Below, in pieces: positions 5,053 to 7,910 of a stretch of 7,910 nucleotides of DNA. Both the position numbers and the translations under genes were made by a program. This DNA is from Nitrososphaerota archaeon (GTDB taxonomy: Archaea > Thermoproteota > Nitrososphaeria > Nitrososphaerales > Nitrosopumilaceae): positions 1-7,910 of the forward strand of contig JADFJY010000055.1 in assembly GCA_022565935.1 (NCBI GenBank). Reading direction: 5' to 3'. Each line of letters opens with the position of its first letter. Within the stretch, counting starts at the first letter, position 1. The notes under the pieces are model-generated. The model did no database searches, had not been told where the DNA came from, and saw only the letters and a program-made list of their open reading frames with translations.

Positions 5053-5606
5053 CATTACAAGAAAATCGGATTCTAAAGAAAACTGATAACGTTTCAATTA
5101 GAATTGATTCTAAATTAAGCCGTAAACTTCATGAAAAATGTGAAGAACAAAAAATCAGTCTAAATACATTGATTAATCATATTCTTGAAAAGCAGGTTAA
5201 CTGGAACGATTTAGTACATGAAATGGGATGGGTTACAATTTTTCGTTCCACTTTTTGTGAATTATTAGACTCTACTTCAAAGGATACCATACAAAAGATT
5301 GCATCATCCACAGGTAATACTGACCTGAAGAATTCATTGAACTATTTTTATGGTCATATTACTCTTGATTCTATTTTGGATTTATTTAAAAAACGATTTC
5401 ACAGTATGAATGTTCAGTTTAGAATTCTTTCATCTGATGGCAAAAGCAAAATTATTCTTCAGCATGATCTTGGAAAAAATTGGCCATATCTAATCGTCAC
5501 ACAGATGAATACAATTCTCAATGACGTTGGGTATAGAATAGTCAATGACGAATACAACAAAAATGGTTTTTCATTTGAGATAGTCTCTGTGGAGGAAAAA
5601 ATTTGA
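5049..5606 (+). CDS. Ribbon-helix-helix DNA-binding protein with uncharacterised C-terminal domain
   Basis: This is a 185-residue protein. Residues 13-54 form an Arc/MetJ/CopG-type ribbon-helix-helix: the beta strand NVSIRID, then helices SKLSRKLHEKCEEQ and SLNTLINHILEKQV, with the usual NTLIN turn. RHH proteins bind DNA as dimers through the paired strands. Residues 55-185 form a separate domain that I cannot name, with a helical part (MGWVTIFRSTFCELLD ... KDTIQKIASSTG) and a C-terminal part containing LQHDLGKNWPYLIV and GYRIVNDEYNKNGFSFEIV. The pattern HDLGxxW...GY.V recalls output or ligand domains of archaeal signalling proteins. It starts at TTG, with AGGAG 10 bases upstream. Its TGA overlaps the next gene's TTG (TTGA), so it is probably translationally coupled to the membrane protein. 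This is likely the DNA-binding partner of that sensor, which is inference. Confidence 0.75.
   Translation: MTLQENRILKKTDNVSIRIDSKLSRKLHEKCEEQKISLNTLINHILEKQVNWNDLVHEMGWVTIFRSTFCELLDSTSKDTIQKIASSTGNTDLKNSLNYFYGHITLDSILDLFKKRFHSMNVQFRILSSDGKSKIILQHDLGKNWPYLIVTQMNTILNDVGYRIVNDEYNKNGFSFEIVSVEEKI
5591..5595 (+). promoter_or_regulatory. Shine-Dalgarno of the membrane-protein gene
   Basis: GGAGG sits 7 bases before TTG 5603, inside the end of the RHH gene. This strong match supports the TTG start and the TTGA overlap with the upstream stop. Confidence 0.7.
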
Positions 5607-6487
5607 GTAATACACATCCTATAGATAAAGAAGAAAAATCTATACAATCTAGTTTTGGTCTAAACAACAAAGTACTTTTATTGATAGTTGGGTTGGCACT
5701 AACCTTTGAGTTTTATGTATTGACTGTAGAGTTTGATACATCTATTTTCAATGTAGCTGATTCATTCTTTTTTATCGGGCCTATTGCTACAATGACTGTT
5801 GGATTTCTAATTGCATTCAAACATGGAAAAAATTCAATGTATTTCAAACCATTTTTAGCCTTGTCAGTTGCTATCATGTTTTTCATGCTAGGTGATGCTG
5901 TCTATCTATACTATGATTTGGTTCTAGGTGAGGATCCATATCCATCAGTAGGTGACTTGTTTTACTGGTTATTCTATCCCCTTGTAATTGGATTTATCTA
6001 CTTTGCATTGAAATTCTTTGCATTTCCACTATCAAAACCAAAATTAACCCTAATCTCAATTATTACTGTTGGGTTGATTCTTGTCTATACTGGATTATCC
6101 TATGATGCTTTTGAAGGCGATATTCTAAACTTTGATTTTGCATATGGCATGATCTTTGTTAGTTCTGCGGCATTGACAGTTGGATTGGCAACTCTTGGAA
6201 TAATCAGCTTTAAGCGAAGTCTTCAGGGATTGGTTTGGGTATTAATTCTTGGTAGTCTACTGATTAATGCCATAGCTGACGTTTGGTACTTCCATTTGGA
6301 ACTCTTTGAAGGATATGCTCCATTGGACACTATTGATACTCTATATCTTACTACTTGGATGGTCATGTTTTATGGACTTTTTAGGCATTATAGACACTCT
6401 GTATATTTTATTTCAAAAAATAACAGACAAGTTTTGATATATCAAAAATCTCAATATAATGTACAGTGGAAATCTATAATCAGTTAG
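5603..6487 (+). CDS. Eight-helix membrane protein, probable sensor, with internal duplication
   Basis: This is a 294-residue integral membrane protein with eight predicted helices at about 24-44, 55-72, 85-109, 119-141, 148-167, 179-203, 211-232 and 247-263. The N-terminus (charged) and the 30-residue basic/polar C-tail are probably cytoplasmic. It is a tandem repeat of two four-helix units: GDAVYLYYDLVLGEDPYPSV (97-116) in helix 3 and its loop corresponds to ADVWYFHLELFEGYAPLDTI (225-244) in helix 7 and its loop. Each is followed by an aromatic helix (LFYWLFYPLV / LYLTTWMVMF). Loops with acidic and Pro residues preceded by D..Y resemble the membrane sensor modules fused to GGDEF/EAL domains in bacteria, but no kinase or cyclase follows here. 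TTG start, SD at 5591, TTGA overlap with the RHH gene. The next gene overlaps its 3' end. Ligand unknown. Confidence 0.75.
   Translation: MSNTHPIDKEEKSIQSSFGLNNKVLLLIVGLALTFEFYVLTVEFDTSIFNVADSFFFIGPIATMTVGFLIAFKHGKNSMYFKPFLALSVAIMFFMLGDAVYLYYDLVLGEDPYPSVGDLFYWLFYPLVIGFIYFALKFFAFPLSKPKLTLISIITVGLILVYTGLSYDAFEGDILNFDFAYGMIFVSSAALTVGLATLGIISFKRSLQGLVWVLILGSLLINAIADVWYFHLELFEGYAPLDTIDTLYLTTWMVMFYGLFRHYRHSVYFISKNNRQVLIYQKSQYNVQWKSIIS
6432..6447. promoter_or_regulatory. 16-base perfect palindrome overlapping an internal TATA box
   Basis: TTTTGATATATCAAAA is a perfect palindrome inside the last codons of the membrane-protein gene. Its TATATC core lies about 26 bases before GTG 6466, the spacing expected for a leaderless archaeal transcript. 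It could be a promoter plus operator for winged-helix gene B, separate from the operon promoter. No Shine-Dalgarno is evident for gene B, which fits leaderless initiation. Confidence 0.45.
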
Positions 6488-7041
6488 TGTATCAAGCTAG
6501 TGTTGATGTTATAGCATCAATTTTGGGTAAGAAAGTACTTGCCACACTAGAACATGATCTGGAAAGTATCTGGAGAACTAGTTTAAAGTACGCTATTATG
6601 GATTTTGACCAATTTCATGAAGCCCTTAAAAGACAATATGGTCCTGCATCTGATCGTCTCATAGATGAGATACGACAGAAGGTAATTGCTGAAGCTACTC
6701 CCTTTAATGAAATCAAATCAATTAAGAGCGGTGATGCTTTGAAGATCAAAGATCAACATCTAATTAAGAAAATCCTGGCTAGTTATGGGGATGGAGATTT
6801 GCGTCAATTACTTCAGATTTGGACTCATCCACTATTGTGTGTAGATGCAATTGGAAAGAGTAGTTTACCTCAAACTTCTGCATATAGAAAAATTAATGCA
6901 ATGATTAAAGCAGGTTTGCTGATACAAGATGGAACCAAAATTGTTGAAGGCCGAAAAGTTCCAATGTATAAGCAAACATTTTCCAAAGTAGAAGTTGGCT
7001 TTTCTCAGAAAGGAACTACTCTATTAGTAGAAATGGCATAG
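6466..7041 (+). CDS. Thaumarchaeal winged-helix regulator, copy B
   Basis: This is a 191-residue paralogue of the protein at 4144-4758. The N-terminal helical domain, about 20-76, has LGKKVLATLEHDLESIW, then DFDQFHEALKRQYGPASDRL, in register with copy A (LGVEKLKKIEQRLIERHG, DFHKLDSVLREFFG). The winged helix, about 95-188, has KKILASYGDGDLRQLLQIWT, the recognition-helix block LPQTSAYRKINAMIKAGLLI and a wing ending YKQTFSKVEVGF. It starts at GTG 6466, the first start after the in-frame TAA at 6457-6459. GTG 6487, which overlaps the membrane gene's stop as TAGTG, is the alternative. It overlaps the membrane gene by 22 bases or 1 base accordingly. It probably binds DNA in response to the membrane sensor or the RHH protein; targets are unknown. 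Confidence 0.78.
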   Translation: MEIYNQLVYQASVDVIASILGKKVLATLEHDLESIWRTSLKYAIMDFDQFHEALKRQYGPASDRLIDEIRQKVIAEATPFNEIKSIKSGDALKIKDQHLIKKILASYGDGDLRQLLQIWTHPLLCVDAIGKSSLPQTSAYRKINAMIKAGLLIQDGTKIVEGRKVPMYKQTFSKVEVGFSQKGTTLLVEMA

Positions 7042-7049
7042 AAAATCTG

Positions 7050-7066
7050 CTTTTAATATTTTAACA
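7050..7066 (+). terminator. Weak T-rich terminator after winged-helix gene B
   Basis: Short T-runs (CTTTTAATATTTTAA) begin about 10 bases after the stop, with no stem. They are plausible as an archaeal terminator in a 198-base gap before the next gene, but weak against the AT-rich background. Confidence 0.3.
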
Positions 7067-7239
7067 ATTTAATTGAAATTTTACACTTCTTGTACATAAT
7101 TTCTATTTTCTGAATTATATTTTGACATAAATTATTATTTCTAAAAATTGTGTCATTTCCAAATTTTAGAACCATAGGCTCAAAATAAGACAAATACTCA
7201 TAATAATGATCGCGTTATTTCCAAAATCGGTTGTAACAT

Positions 7240-7910
7240 ATGAAAATTATCAGTGATTTCTCTACGTTTAGACGCTCTTCTTTATCTTCCAAAAAAAGTA
7301 AAATTGTTTTAGGAATAGCACTTGCATTGGCAGCCGCTTCTATGGAAGCACTTGCAGATGTAATTCCAAAACCATTGATGGAGGATACTCAGATTTTACC
7401 TGCCAGTCCTTTAATGATTGTTTTTTTGATTTACATTGTCAATGGTGCTATCTTTACTCCATTTACTGTAAAATCTAAACCTCTTTCCAAATTTTCTATA
7501 AAACCATTGTATGCATTAACTGCATTAGGAATAGTTGAAGTTCTCAGTACGATATTTTTCTTGTATGGTTTAAAGGATACATCTGCGATTAATGCATCAA
7601 TTCTTGGAAATAGCGAGATAGTATTTGGTGTAATTATAGCTATGATTGTTTTAGGTGAGAGAATTAAACGTAAAGAGATACTTCCATTCATGTTAATTGG
7701 ATTCGGAGCAATTTTGATTCCCTTTGGCACTGATATTTTTGGAGGTGGATTTATGACAAGTTTTGTTGTAGGTGATCTTATGATTTTGATATCTGGACTA
7801 TTTTTGGGAATTGTAATGACAATGTACAAGAAATTGGGAGATAAGTTTGATTCCAGGAGAATCATTCAGTATACTTCTTTTGTGGGGGCCGCAATCGCTC
7901 TTGGTGCAAT
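7240..7910 (+). CDS. EamA/DMT-superfamily transporter (3' cut by window edge)
   Basis: From ATG 7240 the frame is open to the window end (223 codons). It encodes a hydrophobic protein with helices at about 22-40, 56-77, 90-111, 117-139, 147-165, 177-196 and 208-223. The EamA (drug/metabolite transporter) signature is seen in the end of the first repeat: DTSAINASILGNSEIVFGVI, then IAMIVLGERI (about 113-142). There a helix full of small residues ends in the conserved LGE-R. After helix 5 (LPFMLIGFGAILIPFGTDIF) a second EamA repeat begins at about 178 with GDLMILISGLFLGIVMTMYK. Complete members have ten helices and about 300 residues, so the last three or so helices lie outside the window. Substrates of this family (amino acids, nucleosides, drugs) cannot be predicted here. 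The start follows a 198-base gap, without a clear Shine-Dalgarno. Confidence 0.85.
   Translation, partial: MKIISDFSTFRRSSLSSKKSKIVLGIALALAAASMEALADVIPKPLMEDTQILPASPLMIVFLIYIVNGAIFTPFTVKSKPLSKFSIKPLYALTALGIVEVLSTIFFLYGLKDTSAINASILGNSEIVFGVIIAMIVLGERIKRKEILPFMLIGFGAILIPFGTDIFGGGFMTSFVVGDLMILISGLFLGIVMTMYKKLGDKFDSRRIIQYTSFVGAAIALGA

Noticed and set aside
5459..5647. Minus-strand frame of 62 codons across the RHH/membrane gene boundary
   Set aside because: It is antisense to two well-supported coupled genes and is Phe/Ile-rich with no motif.
7431..7865. Minus-strand frame of 144 codons
   Set aside because: It is antisense to the EamA transporter, whose helices and LGE-R motif are clear. The minus frame has low-complexity Ile/Pro/Asn composition.

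Overview
The window is made of two pieces with very different base composition. Bases 1 to about 1400 are GC-rich, with G/C-ending codons, and read as bacterial (probably a Gram-negative environmental lineage). From about 1400 to the end the DNA is AT-rich. Its proteins (TrmB-type regulator, thaumarchaeal-style winged-helix regulators, DUF2203, EamA transporter) and promoters (TATA boxes about 25-30 bases before starts, leaderless genes, T-rich terminators, TTG/GTG starts) point to an ammonia-oxidising archaeon of the Nitrosopumilus type. The switch falls inside a short-chain dehydrogenase gene that loses all but its NAD(P)-binding start, so the simplest reading is a chimeric metagenomic contig. 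A genuine transfer junction cannot be excluded from sequence alone.

Bacterial part: the C-terminal half of an Ldh2/malate-type NAD(P)-dependent oxidoreductase, then a secreted protein of unknown function with a clear signal peptide, then the truncated FabG-like reductase. All three are on the + strand.

Archaeal part, 1400-2630: mostly degraded or non-coding. It holds an orphan 53-codon N-terminal gene fragment, a small secreted protein interrupted by an in-frame TGA, a T-rich terminator and a gene-free stretch with two possible RNA hairpins. From 2630 to 3172 there is a DUF2203 protein. Facing it is a 34-residue Cys-rich, probably metal-binding, protein that overlaps the end of the trmB-like gene by ATGA.

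Archaeal part, 3170-7041: an unusual concentration of signalling and regulatory genes. On the minus strand are a TrmB-like regulator (with the tiny Cys-rich gene) and a winged-helix regulator. Divergent from these, on the + strand, is a tightly coupled set: a ribbon-helix-helix protein with an uncharacterised C-terminal domain, an eight-helix membrane protein built from two four-helix repeats, and a second winged-helix regulator paralogous to the one on the minus strand. Stop/start overlaps (TTGA), SD motifs and promoter palindromes suggest coordinated control. My inference is a kinase-free membrane sensor circuit made of an RHH protein, an eight-TM sensor and a winged-helix regulator. No ligand or target is visible.

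The window ends inside an EamA/DMT-family transporter. No tRNA, rRNA, CRISPR array or transposase was recognised.
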